NCBI RefSeq assembly: GCF_000384335.2
Contig: NZ_KQ031382.1
Location: forward strand, 2,925,545-2,989,544
DNA: 64,000 nt
Source of the DNA: Hyphomicrobium sp. 99
GTDB lineage: Bacteria; Pseudomonadota; Alphaproteobacteria; Rhizobiales; Hyphomicrobiaceae
Direction: 5' to 3'
Part shown: in pieces, positions 55,824-64,000 of the stretch
Position numbering within the stretch: position 1 is the stretch's first letter
Layout of the letters: each line of letters begins with the position of its first letter
Program-made: the position numbers and the translations under genes
Notes under the pieces: generated by a model
Databases searched by the model: none
The model's input: only the letters and a program-made list of their open reading frames with translations
What the model was told of the DNA's origin: nothing

Positions 55824-58559
55824 TTGACCGACAGAAGCGACGACGACCAACCGGCTGGCCGCGAGCCGAGCGACATCCGTCCGATCTTGATATCGGACGA
55901 GATGAAACGCTCGTATCTCGACTACGCGATGAGCGTCATCATCAGCCGTGCGCTGCCCGACGTGCGCGACGGCCTAAAGCCTGTGCACCGCCGCATCCTC
56001 TTCGCAATGAACGAGCTTGGGCTCGACTGGAACAAGAAATACGTCAAGTCGGCGCGTATCGTCGGCGAGGTGATGGGCAAATACCATCCGCACGGCAACC
56101 TTGCGATCTATGACGCGCTCGTCCGCCTCGCGCAGGACTTCTCGGTCCGCGTTCCCCTCGTCGATGGACAGGGCAACTTCGGCTCCATCGACGGCGATCC
56201 GCCCGCAGCCGAACGCTATACCGAATCCCGTCTCGCCAAAGTCGCGACTTACCTCCTGGACGACCTCGATAACGATACGGTCGATTTCAAGGACAACTAC
56301 GACGGCCAGCTGAAAGAGCCCTCGGTACTCCCCGCGAAATTTCCAAACCTGCTCGTCAATGGCGCGGGCGGCATCGCCGTCGGCATGGCGACGAACATCC
56401 CGCCGCATAACTTGGGCGAAGTCATCGATGCCTGCATCGCCGAACTCGAAAATCCCGAGATCACGATCGACGAGCTTGCCCAGATCATTCAGGGGCCGGA
56501 CTTCCCGACCGCCGGCATCATCCTCGGCCGCGGTGGCATTCTCTCGGCCTATCACAAGGGCCGCGGCTCGATCATCATGCGGGCCCGCGTTACGACCGAG
56601 AATATTCGCAAGGATCGCGAAGCTCTCATCGTCACCGAAATTCCCTATCAGGTTAACAAACGAACGCTGATCGAGAAGATCGCCGACCTGGTGCGCGACA
56701 AGAAGATCGAGGGCATCTCCGACCTTTGGGATGAATCGAACCGCGAAGGCATCCGCATCGTCATCGAACTGAAGCGCGATGCCGTCGCCGACGTCGTCTT
56801 GAACAACCTCTATAAGTACTCGGACCTTCAGACGACGTTCGGCGCCAACATGCTGGCGATCAACGGCGGCCGTCCCGAAAGCCTGAACCTCAAGGATTTC
56901 ATCACCGCATTCACCCACTTCCGTCAGGAAGTCGTGACGCGGCGCGTGAAGCACCTGCTAAACAAGGCACGCGATCGCGCCCACGTCCTCGTCGGCTTGG
57001 CGATCGCCGTCGCCAACATCGACGAAGTCATCCGGCTCATCCGTTACTCGGCGTCTCCCGCCGAGGCGAAAGAGCAGTTGATGGCTCGCGATTGGCCCGC
57101 GAAGGACATGACTTCGCTGATCCTGCTCATCGCCGATCCGCGTCATACCGTTTCGTCCGAAGGCTCGTACCGCCTGTCGGAAGAGCAGGCGAAGGCCATC
57201 CTCGAATTGCGCCTTGCACGCCTCACCGCTCTCGGCCGCGACGAGATCGCCGATGAATTGAACAAGATCGCGACCGAGATCAGGGACTACCTGGAAATCC
57301 TCGCATCGCGCGCCCGCGTCGTCGAAATCGTCAAGGGCGAGCTCACATCGATCAGGGACGAATTCGCGACACCGCGCAAAACCGAGATCATGGACTTCGA
57401 CGGCGACGTCGAGGACGAAGATCTGATCCAGCGCGAAGACTGCGTCGTCACCGTCAGCCATAAGGGCTACATCAAGCGCGTGCCGCTTGCTGCCTATCGC
57501 GCCCAGAAGCGCGGCGGCAAGGGACGTTCCGGCATGTCGACGCGTGAGGAGGATTTCGTCACGCAGCTCTTCGTAACGTCCACGCACACGCCCGTACTGT
57601 TCTTCTCATCGCGCGGCATGTGCTACCGCATGAAGGTCTGGCGCTTGCCACCGGCTTCTCCGCAGTCACCGGGCAAGGCACTGGTCAACCTGCTGCCGCT
57701 TGCGGAAGGCGAAGTCATCACCTCGATCCTGCCGCTGCCGGAAGATTCCTCCACCTGGGCCGATCTCGAGCTGATCTTCGCAACCCTCTCGGGCAACGTG
57801 CGCCGTAACGCGCTCACCGATTTCGAGAGCATCAATCGGAACGGCAAGATCGCAATGAAGCTCGACGAGGGCGACCGCATCGTACAGGTCGCAATCGCCA
57901 AGCCCGACCAGGATGTCTTGCTGACGAGCGCGGAAGGCCAGTGCATCCGCTTCCTCATCGGCGACGAGATCCGTCTCTTCAAGGGACGCGACTCGACCGG
58001 CGTCCGCGGCGTCAGGCTCGCAGACGGCGACGAAGTGATCTCAATGGCGATCCTCAACCACTTCGACGCGACGGCGGAAGAGCGGGCCGCGTATCTGAAG
58101 CAAGCGAGCGCGCTGCGCCGTTCCGACGAGGCCGAAGACGCCGAGACCGTGCCGGATGCCGACGCGGAGGAAGTGAACGCCGACGCCGTAACCCTCAGCC
58201 CCGAGCGCTTCACCGAGATGCAATCGGCCGAGCAGTTCGTGTTGACGGTCTCGAGCAGAGGCTTCGGCAAACGCTCGTCATCCTTCGAGTTCCGCACATC
58301 GGGACGCGGCGGCAAAGGCATCGTCGCGATGGTTGTCAACGATCGCAATGGGCGCCTACTCGCGTCGTTCCCGATCGGCGGAAACGATCAGATCATGCTC
58401 GTCACCGACGGCGGTCAGCTGATCCGTTGCCCGGTGCACGACATCCGCATCGCCGGACGCAACACGCAGGGCGTTCGCATCTTCAAAACCGACGCCGACG
58501 AAAAAGTCGTGTCCGTCGAGCGCATCCCTGAGGACGAGGAAGAAGTCGTCACCGAATAA
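55824..58559 (+). CDS. gyrA: DNA gyrase subunit A
   Basis: GyrA cuts and rejoins DNA in the gyrase tetramer. A TTG start gives [17 protein letters not shown]; the family core [30 protein letters not shown] follows. The active-site Tyr is in [12 protein letters not shown]. The quinolone-resistance region reads [14 protein letters not shown], so the residue equivalent to E. coli Ser83 is Leu and Asp82 is Asn. The C-terminal domain has six beta-pinwheel blades with GyrA boxes (KRGGKGRSG). The length of 911 is normal. Confidence 0.97.
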   Translation: MTDRSDDDQPAGREPSDIRPILISDEMKRSYLDYAMSVIISRALPDVRDGLKPVHRRILFAMNELGLDWNKKYVKSARIVGEVMGKYHPHGNLAIYDALVRLAQDFSVRVPLVDGQGNFGSIDGDPPAAERYTESRLAKVATYLLDDLDNDTVDFKDNYDGQLKEPSVLPAKFPNLLVNGAGGIAVGMATNIPPHNLGEVIDACIAELENPEITIDELAQIIQGPDFPTAGIILGRGGILSAYHKGRGSIIMRARVTTENIRKDREALIVTEIPYQVNKRTLIEKIADLVRDKKIEGISDLWDESNREGIRIVIELKRDAVADVVLNNLYKYSDLQTTFGANMLAINGGRPESLNLKDFITAFTHFRQEVVTRRVKHLLNKARDRAHVLVGLAIAVANIDEVIRLIRYSASPAEAKEQLMARDWPAKDMTSLILLIADPRHTVSSEGSYRLSEEQAKAILELRLARLTALGRDEIADELNKIATEIRDYLEILASRARVVEIVKGELTSIRDEFATPRKTEIMDFDGDVEDEDLIQREDCVVTVSHKGYIKRVPLAAYRAQKRGGKGRSGMSTREEDFVTQLFVTSTHTPVLFFSSRGMCYRMKVWRLPPASPQSPGKALVNLLPLAEGEVITSILPLPEDSSTWADLELIFATLSGNVRRNALTDFESINRNGKIAMKLDEGDRIVQVAIAKPDQDVLLTSAEGQCIRFLIGDEIRLFKGRDSTGVRGVRLADGDEVISMAILNHFDATAEERAAYLKQASALRRSDEAEDAETVPDADAEEVNADAVTLSPERFTEMQSAEQFVLTVSSRGFGKRSSSFEFRTSGRGGKGIVAMVVNDRNGRLLASFPIGGNDQIMLVTDGGQLIRCPVHDIRIAGRNTQGVRIFKTDADEKVVSVERIPEDEEEVVTE

Positions 58560-58561
58560 GT

Positions 58562-58599
58562 GCCGATCATTCCCATCGCCCGATCGTAAAATGATCGGC
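58562..58599. terminator. Hairpin after gyrA
   Basis: GCCGATCAT and ATGATCGGC pair exactly; there is no T run. Possibly the end of the gyrA transcript. Confidence 0.45.
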
Positions 58600-58631
58600 T
58601 AACATCAACATACCTTCGCGGCGCTTCGTGC

Positions 58632-59648
58632 ATGAAAGCCGCGGAGGCGGGGGACAGGAAAAGAGTGGAAACGGGCGGTTCTAAAAGCGTTATTTTCGTC
58701 GCCTTCGCGTGCAACCTCGGAATCGCGGTCGCAAAATTCCTCGCTGCGTTTTGGACCCAGTCCTCAGCGATGCTCTCTGAAGCGATCCACTCTCTCGTCG
58801 ATACCTCGAACCAGCTGCTGCTCCTTCTCGGCATCAGCCGCGGGAACCTGCCGCCCGATGCCCAGCATCCGTTCGGACACGGCAAGGAAATCTACTTCTG
58901 GAGCTTCATCGTCGCGATGGTGCTCTTCTCTCTTGGTGCAGGCGTCGCGATCTACGAAGGCATCGAAAAAGTCCTTCATCCGCAGCCGCTGCAGCACGTA
59001 TTCGTGCTGTACGTGGTGCTGCTCGTCGCCATGACGCTCGAAGGCTATTCAACCGTGAAGGCGGTCGGTGAATTCAACAGAAGACGCCAATCGTCCGGGC
59101 AGGGATTCATCACAGCGCTCCGCGCCTCGAAGGACCCGACGCTCTTCGCAATCGTGCTCGAAGACTTGGCGGCGATGGTCGGCTTGACGATTGCGCTTCT
59201 CGGGACCATGGCGGCCCATCTCGGCGGCTATGATTGGGCTGACGGCGTCGCCTCGATCCTGATCGGCTGCGTCCTGGCGTTTGTCGCGATCTTCATGTCG
59301 AGCGAAATTCGCTCGCTGATCGTCGGCGAAGCGGCGTCGCACCCCGTTCAAACCGGAATACGCAAAATCATCGAAGCAGAAACGGGCGCCGACAAACCGA
59401 TCCGCAAAATAAACGAGATTCGCACGATGCACCTCGGCCCCCAGGACATCCTGGTGACGGCGAGCGTCGATTTCGATGATTGGGTGAGCGCCCGGACTGT
59501 CGAGGATGTGACGGCTCGACTGCAGAAGGCGATCAAATCACGCTACCCGGACGTGCATAATCTCTTCATTGAAGTGCAGTCCGAGCAGACGTTTGCGGCC
59601 AGCAAGAACGCGTCTCAGATCCAAGTCGTTGGCAGCGCCGCCCACTGA
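58632..59648 (+). CDS. Cation diffusion facilitator (CDF) transporter
   Basis: The 338-residue protein has six helices. TM2 carries the metal site in SEAIHSLVDTSNQLLLLLG. In TM5 the HxxxD of zinc transporters is replaced by LEDLAAMVGLTIALLG. The C-terminal cytoplasmic domain (EIRTMHLGPQDILVTASVDFDD...) is present. The family exports divalent metal ions against protons; which ion is uncertain. A GTG at 58665 with a strong Shine-Dalgarno is an alternative start. Confidence 0.88.
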   Translation: MKAAEAGDRKRVETGGSKSVIFVAFACNLGIAVAKFLAAFWTQSSAMLSEAIHSLVDTSNQLLLLLGISRGNLPPDAQHPFGHGKEIYFWSFIVAMVLFSLGAGVAIYEGIEKVLHPQPLQHVFVLYVVLLVAMTLEGYSTVKAVGEFNRRRQSSGQGFITALRASKDPTLFAIVLEDLAAMVGLTIALLGTMAAHLGGYDWADGVASILIGCVLAFVAIFMSSEIRSLIVGEAASHPVQTGIRKIIEAETGADKPIRKINEIRTMHLGPQDILVTASVDFDDWVSARTVEDVTARLQKAIKSRYPDVHNLFIEVQSEQTFAASKNASQIQVVGSAAH

Positions 59649-59861
59649 TACGCAGAACGCTTGCGATTCCGCCAACGACCGTCCCTCTAGCCGAAACATT
59701 CGCCCGTCGCGGCCCGCGCCGCGGGGAATTAAATGGCCAGCCGATTAGAGACCCACACGCGCGCCAATTCAAAACACACCCGCGTGACGTAACGGCTCTT
59801 CAACGAGAGTTCGCCAGCCAATCGCCGGCGCCAACTGAAAACTGATGTCGCAGCAAGGCCG

Positions 59862-60082
59862 CGCATGGCGGCCAGCTCCGCGTAGCGGAGTCGCCGAGCC
59901 CAATTAGAATTCTGGCGTTGCCTCAAGGCCGCGCATGGCGGCCAGCTCCGCGTAGCGGAGTCGCCATGCGCAAACCAACAAAGCGTCGCCACGAGCAATC
60001 AGACTTCCGCACTTGGCGGCCGGCTCCCCGAACCATTTCCCGCTCGTGGCGGCCGGCTCGCGGAACGCGTGTCGCCACGAGC
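59862..60082. repeat. Cluster of variable-arm palindromes (copies D-G)
   Basis: Two near-identical copies begin at 59862 (right arm diverged) and 59932-59970 (arms CGCATGGCG/CGCCATGCG). A truncated copy lies at 60010-60036 and another half near 59985-60000 (GTCGCCACGAGCAATC). A complete copy at 60042-60082 has arms GCTCGTGGCG/CGCCACGAGC. They fill the whole spacer between the CDF gene and ssb. Confidence 0.85.
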
Positions 60083-60084
60083 AA

Positions 60085-60606
60085 TCAAAAAGGAATCTCG
60101 TCGTCGATGGCCTTGTCGAAGCCGCCCTTCGGACCACCGGTCTTGGCGACGCGACGCGGCTCGCTTGAACTCGAAGAACTTCCGAAGCCGCCATCCGAAG
60201 AACCGTAATCGGCGCCGCTCTCTTGCATCCCGACCGACGCCCCGCGTCCGCCGCCCGCGCCATCAAGCATGGTCAGCGTGCCGTTGAAGCCCTGAATGAC
60301 AACTTCAGTCGAATACTTCTCGGCGCCGCTCTGATCGGTCCACTTGCGCGTCTGCAGCGCGCCTTCGATGTAGACCTTCGCGCCCTTCTTCACGTACTGC
60401 TCGATGACCTTGCAAAGCGGCTCGCTGAAGACGACGACGCGGTGCCACTCGGTCTTTTCCTTGCGCTCGCCCGTCGCCTTGTCGCGCCACGTATCGCTCG
60501 TCGCGACGCTCAAGTTGGCGATCGGACGCCCGTCCTGCGTGCGGCGGATCTCAGGGTCCTTGCCGACATTGCCAACCAGAATGACCTTATTGACCGACCC
60601 TGCCAT
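60085..60606 (-). CDS. ssb: Single-stranded DNA-binding protein
   Basis: The 173-residue SSB has the OB fold ([64 protein letters not shown]), a Gly/Ser-rich linker and the acidic DDEIPF tip that binds partner proteins. TAAGGAGACGAGCGA precedes the ATG. No SOS box is obvious, and uvrA is not adjacent. Confidence 0.97.
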   Translation of the reverse strand: MAGSVNKVILVGNVGKDPEIRRTQDGRPIANLSVATSDTWRDKATGERKEKTEWHRVVVFSEPLCKVIEQYVKKGAKVYIEGALQTRKWTDQSGAEKYSTEVVIQGFNGTLTMLDGAGGGRGASVGMQESGADYGSSDGGFGSSSSSSEPRRVAKTGGPKGGFDKAIDDEIPF

Positions 60607-61054
60607 TCGCTCGTCTCCTTACATGAATTGCGATGGCCACCTGATCGCAAGATGCGATGGCCGCCAGACCGCGATGCCGGCGGAGGTTTCACACGCTAGC
60701 ACCAATTGAGTTGCATCAACAAACCGCTCGATCGAACGGAATCGCTGCGGCCAACCTAAAGCCTCGTCCGCCAGCCTTCTCCAACCATTTGACCTTTGTC
60801 CACGACCTTGGCGCAGCAGGCCGAGCTTGCGCCTCGGCGGATAGCCGTTCTCTAATTGTTCTATACATGCAATCGCCCGCCCTCCGCAAGTCCGTTCGAG
60901 CGCAGCCTGACGGTGGGACCGCAAAACACCACTGCTCCTCCGTCTCCAAATTGTTGTTGCGTCACCACGAATGTCGTCTTGACTGACGAGCAGCATCGTC
61001 TAGGCCGTTGTAGATAATAGCGCGAGCGCGCGCACTCGGAGCACCACGCCGCAA
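60607..61054. other. 450-bp intergenic region
   Basis: No gene with a family signal is seen. Fragments of the palindromic family occur near 60640-60685 in the reverse orientation. Divergent promoters of ssb and the YkgJ-type gene should be here. Confidence 0.4.
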
Positions 61055-61423
61055 ATGGCTCACTTCAATTGCCTCAACTGTCCGGGATATTGCTGTTCGT
61101 ACCCGGTTATCGCGCTCAACAAGCGCGACGTCGAACGCCTCGCCAAGCATTTCACACTGAAATACGAAACGGCGAAGCGGCGCTTCACGCGCGAAGGCCA
61201 CGGCCACAAATATCTGATGCGCCGCAAGGGCGATAAGATCTACGGCCGCATCTGCCAGTTCTTCGACACCAAGAAGCGCTGCTGCACGATCTATAAGGCG
61301 CGCCCGACAGCCTGCCGCGATTACCCCGGCCCCGGCCGCTGCGGCTACTATGATTTTCTGATGCACGAGCGCCGCTGCCAGAACGACCCGACGTTCGCCG
61401 CGATCACCAATCACAAAGATTGA
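61055..61423 (+). CDS. YkgJ-type CxxCxxCC cluster-binding protein
   Basis: The 122-residue protein has FNCLNCPGYCCSYPV at the N-terminus and further cysteines in GRICQFF, KRCCTIY, TACRDYPGPGRCGYY and RRCQND. This is the YkgJ/UPF0153 family, thought to bind iron or an iron-sulfur cluster. It has no signal peptide. Role unknown. Confidence 0.9.
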   Translation: MAHFNCLNCPGYCCSYPVIALNKRDVERLAKHFTLKYETAKRRFTREGHGHKYLMRRKGDKIYGRICQFFDTKKRCCTIYKARPTACRDYPGPGRCGYYDFLMHERRCQNDPTFAAITNHKD

Positions 61424-61606
61424 TGCACCTCGAACCGATCGTCACCGGTCGGTTTGTCGGCTGAGGGCGCCCGCTTGGAAGCCGCCCTCCCGTGACTTCT
61501 GCCCAGCCGAATAGGATGTGTACGCCGAAAAATATTGATCCGTACACGAAAGCGATGCTACCCCCGTTATATTCGCAATGAGTAATATTCCGGGGGGAAT
61601 GCAGGA

Positions 61607-62455
61607 ATGATCTACGACTGTTTCACCTTCTATAATGAACTCGATATTCTCGAAATCAGACTCCACGAGCTTTACGAAGTTGTTGATCGTTTCGTCCTCG
61701 TCGAAGCCAACTGGACCTTTCAAGGCAATCCGAAGCCTCTCTATTTCGCAGAAAACAAATCTGCCTTCAGCCGCTACGCCGATAAGATCATCTACGTCCG
61801 CGTAGACTTCCCCGACTGCAATCTGCAATCCCGTCTCACCACTGGCCCGCGCGATGCAATCTGGGCCCGGGAACATTTTCAACGGGAACAGATTTCGCAA
61901 GGCCTGAAGGACGCATCGCCCGAAGACCTGATTATTGTTGGAGACGTCGATGAGATCATATCGGCGGCGAAGCTACGCGAAGCCATCGCAAAGAGACGCC
62001 CCCGCGAACTGACAATTTTCGAGATGCCGATCTACACCGGTTCCGTCAACCGGCGCCTCACCGGCAGCATTTGGGAAAAAGGCCCAAGAATGATTGAATT
62101 CTCGGATTTTCCAGGCGCCCAACACCTTCGATTGACAAAGGTGGTCGCGGCCAAGCACTTGGGTAATACTTTTATCGGCCGTTTCTACACGAGATATCAG
62201 AACTACATACTACGCGGGATGGCTATTCGGCTTTGCGTCATTTCGGATAGTGGTTGGCACATGACGTCCATCGGTGATTGGACGAGGTATCGCGACAAAA
62301 TTCTCGCATATTCCCACATGGATCGCGCCGACCGAGAAGACTTCAAGTATCGAGAGGCCTTCGAGCGGCGGTTGTCCGAAACGACAACGCCTGTAGACCT
62401 CGCCCAGCTTCCTAAATTTGTTCAGGAAAATTCGGAGCGCTTTGCGGTCTCGTGA
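61607..62455 (+). CDS. GT17-family glycosyltransferase
   Basis: The 282-residue protein begins MIYDCFTFYNELDILEIRLHEL, followed by VDRFVLVEANWTFQGNPKPL and the DVDEI acceptor/metal segment (IIVGDVDEIISAAKLREA), the pattern of the family 17 N-acetylglucosaminyltransferases. Bacterial members act on surface polysaccharides. GGGGGGAATGCAGGA precedes the ATG. Flanking DNA is repeat-rich. Confidence 0.85.
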   Translation: MIYDCFTFYNELDILEIRLHELYEVVDRFVLVEANWTFQGNPKPLYFAENKSAFSRYADKIIYVRVDFPDCNLQSRLTTGPRDAIWAREHFQREQISQGLKDASPEDLIIVGDVDEIISAAKLREAIAKRRPRELTIFEMPIYTGSVNRRLTGSIWEKGPRMIEFSDFPGAQHLRLTKVVAAKHLGNTFIGRFYTRYQNYILRGMAIRLCVISDSGWHMTSIGDWTRYRDKILAYSHMDRADREDFKYREAFERRLSETTTPVDLAQLPKFVQENSERFAVS

Positions 62456-62544
62456 TCGCTGTCCCACCGCGCAGTCCCACCGCGCATTGCTGCCGGCTCG
62501 CGGGAACCTCCGCGCGTGGCGGCCAGCGCGGGGGAAAACGTCCT

Positions 62545-62584
62545 GCGCTTGCGGCCGGCTCCGCGACAGCGGAGTCGCAAGCGC
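62545..62584. repeat. Variable-arm palindrome, copy H
   Basis: Arms GCGCTTGCG and CGCAAGCGC are perfectly complementary. Core GCCGGCTCCGCGACAGCGGA with an inner CTCCGC/GCGGAG hairpin. Confidence 0.85.
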
Positions 62585-62598
62585 CAACAAACATGCGC

Positions 62599-62643
62599 AA
62601 AAAAAACGAACCCCGCCGGATCCTCGGATCGCGCGCGGGGTTC
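62599..62643 (-). terminator. Orphan rho-independent terminator
   Basis: On the - strand GAACCCCGC pairs with GCGGGGTTC around an 18-base loop that itself can pair (CGGATCC/GGATCCG-like), followed by eight T residues. No annotated - strand gene lies upstream within 900 bases. Confidence 0.7.
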
Positions 62644-63141
62644 TGACCTTCGATGGATAGCCCAGATTAAAACCGGACTTTGATTGAGGCTGTGGGACCG
62701 GCTAGGTCGCCACCCTCATAAAAAATTCAAATTGTTGGTGGGGACAGCTGATTGAGCGCGGCCAGTTCTCGAGAGCGCTCATTTAAGCTGCTGACCTCGC
62801 GAACAAGTCCCGAGGTCCCGATGATAACCCGGCGGAGTCATCTCATCTCCTTAACTCGGTTGCTCCGTCACGCCTACCGCCTCCCATGCCAGCTCACTTA
62901 CACGCTCATGAACGGACGTGGCTCGCTTTCCAATCCGCAGCTCATCGGCCCATCGACCGAGACGCATTTACCGGAACCGTCAACGAGAGCGGTATCGTCA
63001 CAATAGAAATGTGTGCCTCAAAACAGCTGTCGTCAACCCGTTACAAAGACGAAATCGATCACATTATCGCCCATCTCCATTTCGTCTGCTAAGAGCCGAG
63101 CTACGCAAGCGATCGAAAATCAGCAACGAAAGACGATAGTT

Positions 63142-63534
63142 ATGACGGTACAAAAGACGGGCGGCTGCCTTTGCCAGAGCGTACGTTACGAAATTAACGG
63201 ACCTCTCAATCCCATTCTGGCATGTCACTGCTCGCAATGCGCCAGAACGAGCGGCAACTTCGCGACCATGACGAGTACCGCCGCCGCCAACGTCACCATG
63301 TTGTCAGACGAAACGTTGCGCTGGTTTCAATCATCGGAAAACGTGAACCGCGGCTTCTGCTCGCGCTGCGGCAGCAATCTTTTTTGGAAGCAGACCGGCA
63401 GCCCCGACATCTACATTACCGCCGGCACGATCGATAAACCGACGGGCCTTAGAATTATCGGGCACATCTACGTCGCCTCTAAATCCGACTACTACGACAT
63501 CACCGACGGCTTGCCGCAAAAAGACGAATGGTGA
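63142..63534 (+). CDS. GFA-family protein (CENP-V/GFA, formaldehyde-activating type)
   Basis: The 130-residue protein has the zinc ligands GGCLCQSVRYEI (C-x-C), ILACHCSQCARTSG (C-x-C-x2-C) and FCSRCGSNLFW (C-x2-C), the hallmark of the GFA fold. The family is named for glutathione-dependent formaldehyde-activating enzymes, but most members are of unknown activity. The ATG at 63142 is the domain start; a longer frame begins at 63013 without homology. Confidence 0.9.
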   Translation: MTVQKTGGCLCQSVRYEINGPLNPILACHCSQCARTSGNFATMTSTAAANVTMLSDETLRWFQSSENVNRGFCSRCGSNLFWKQTGSPDIYITAGTIDKPTGLRIIGHIYVASKSDYYDITDGLPQKDEW

Positions 63535-63567
63535 TGTGAACAATCGGACAAGCCCAAGGACGACTCG

Positions 63568-63838
63568 CTAATCTCCTTCAACCGTCATCCCGGCGAAGGC
63601 CGGGATCCAGCCAACGTGCAGCGCATTCGCAATTGCTGTCCGCTCACAGCGAACGGGCTCGCTCTTCTCGACCGAGCCGCGGAAGATCGAAACCGTTTCC
63701 TTCACGCATTGCCGGCCCGACTGAACCACGCGCACGATGTCGTCACCCGCCTTGCCCTGGCAAAGCACGGCGGCGTCCTGCGCGACCTCAAACGGCGGTG
63801 CACAGAACTCGGCGGCCGTCTTGACCCAAGACGAAACT
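63568..63838 (-). pseudogene. Truncated remnant of a small exported protein, tail overwritten by a repeat
   Basis: In one - strand frame a coding-like stretch runs from about 63838 (KTAAEFCAPPFEVAQDAAVL, then CQGKAGDDIVRVVQSGRQC) to about 63611, and then continues into the GTCATCCCGGC repeat at 63583-63610 to give WIPAFAGMT before the stop. The cysteine-rich segment looks like a mature secreted protein, but an in-frame stop upstream removes the signal peptide and start. It could instead be a GTG-initiated small protein from 63768. Confidence 0.35.
63583..63610. repeat. GTCATCCCGGC-type palindromic repeat
   Basis: CGTCATCCCGGCGAAGGCC then GGGATCCAG. Same family as 12331 and 19746. Confidence 0.75.
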
Positions 63839-63858
63839 TAGGAGCAAACCTGAAAGCC

Positions 63859-64000
63859 ATGCCTCTATTCCTAATCACGGGCCACAGCGGAACAGGTAAA
63901 TCGACGCTCGCCGCCGAGTTGTCCCGGCGCGGATTCCGCGCGATCGACGCCGACATCGATTATACCCTTATGCAGTGGAGATGCCTGAAAACAAAGAAGG
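63859..64000 (+). CDS. P-loop ATPase/kinase, partial
   Basis: The product begins MPLFLITGHSGTGKSTLAAE followed by LSRRGFRAIDADIDYT, with Walker A GHSGTGKST at residues 8-16 and Asp-rich Lid-type acid residues. It resembles small nucleoside or adenylate-type kinases or AAA-type ATPases. The gene runs off the window after 47 codons, so length and substrate are unknown. Confidence 0.6.
   Translation, partial: MPLFLITGHSGTGKSTLAAELSRRGFRAIDADIDYTLMQWRCLKTKK

Larger units (their letters stand above)
62456..63141. other. Intergenic region with repeat remnants and an orphan terminator
   Basis: 62461-62486 is a 13-bp tandem repeat (GTCCCACCGCGCA twice). Fragments and one full copy of the variable-arm family follow (62488-62584), then a - strand terminator (62599-62643). 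No + or - strand gene above 60 codons is convincing between 62645 and 63141; a short - strand frame with the text VREVSSLNERSRELAALNQL near 62730-62835 lacks a start codon. Confidence 0.5.

Overview
The window looks like chromosomal DNA of a GC-rich alphaproteobacterium of the Hyphomicrobiales, most likely a Hyphomicrobium-like methylotroph. This is inferred from gene order and family content (purL/bolA/grxD, alaS-recA-cckA, gyrA-coaD-cyclophilins-queA-tgt, an orphan pqqA, a formaldehyde-activating-enzyme paralogue and a GFA-family protein), not from a database search. There is no phage, CRISPR array, plasmid replication gene or recognisable transposase. The only RNA gene seen is tRNA-Lys(TTT).

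Layout. 0-9 kb: a DUF305 protein behind a terminator-like hairpin, purL, then about 5 kb of small envelope or unknown genes (FKBP isomerase, a glycosyltransferase, a DUF2147 protein) lying between purL and its usual partners bolA and grxD. A 29-codon pqqA with its own Shine-Dalgarno and terminator stands alone at 8.2 kb. 9-20 kb: S58 aminopeptidase, double-PqiA membrane protein, GST, MHS-type transporter, rpsD, a TrmJ-like methyltransferase with a Cys4 N-terminal module, icd and a methyltransferase. 20-33 kb: alaS, recA, a Fae paralogue without the catalytic histidine, hybrid kinase CckA, FliO-like protein, DksA, a MoxR ATPase and an 11-mer-repeat lipoprotein. 33-40 kb: asparagine synthetase, then a TetR regulator divergent from an EmrAB-type efflux pair with clear operators, and a further MFS exporter. 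40-47 kb: MASE1-PAS-GGDEF-EAL protein, then a run of very small secreted proteins around a slipin. 47-59 kb: tRNA-Lys, DMT transporter, tgt, alpha/beta hydrolase, queA, DUF423, two cyclophilins, alkyltransferase-like protein, coaD, cytochrome c, gyrA, CDF transporter. 59-64 kb: ssb, a YkgJ-type protein, a GT17-like glycosyltransferase, a GFA-family protein and the start of a P-loop kinase.

The most unusual layer is non-coding. Several palindromic repeat families occupy the intergenic spaces. One family has a conserved GGCCGGCTC...GTCGC core whose outer arms differ from copy to copy yet remain perfectly self-complementary in six copies (20.3, 23.8, 26.5, 59.9, 60.0 and 62.5 kb). Others are a 145-bp palindrome present twice, a 134-bp near-identical direct repeat, and the common GTCATCCCGGC...GCCGGGAT type. 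A 30-bp copy of the purL 3' end lies at 3565-3594, beside the genes that separate purL from bolA.
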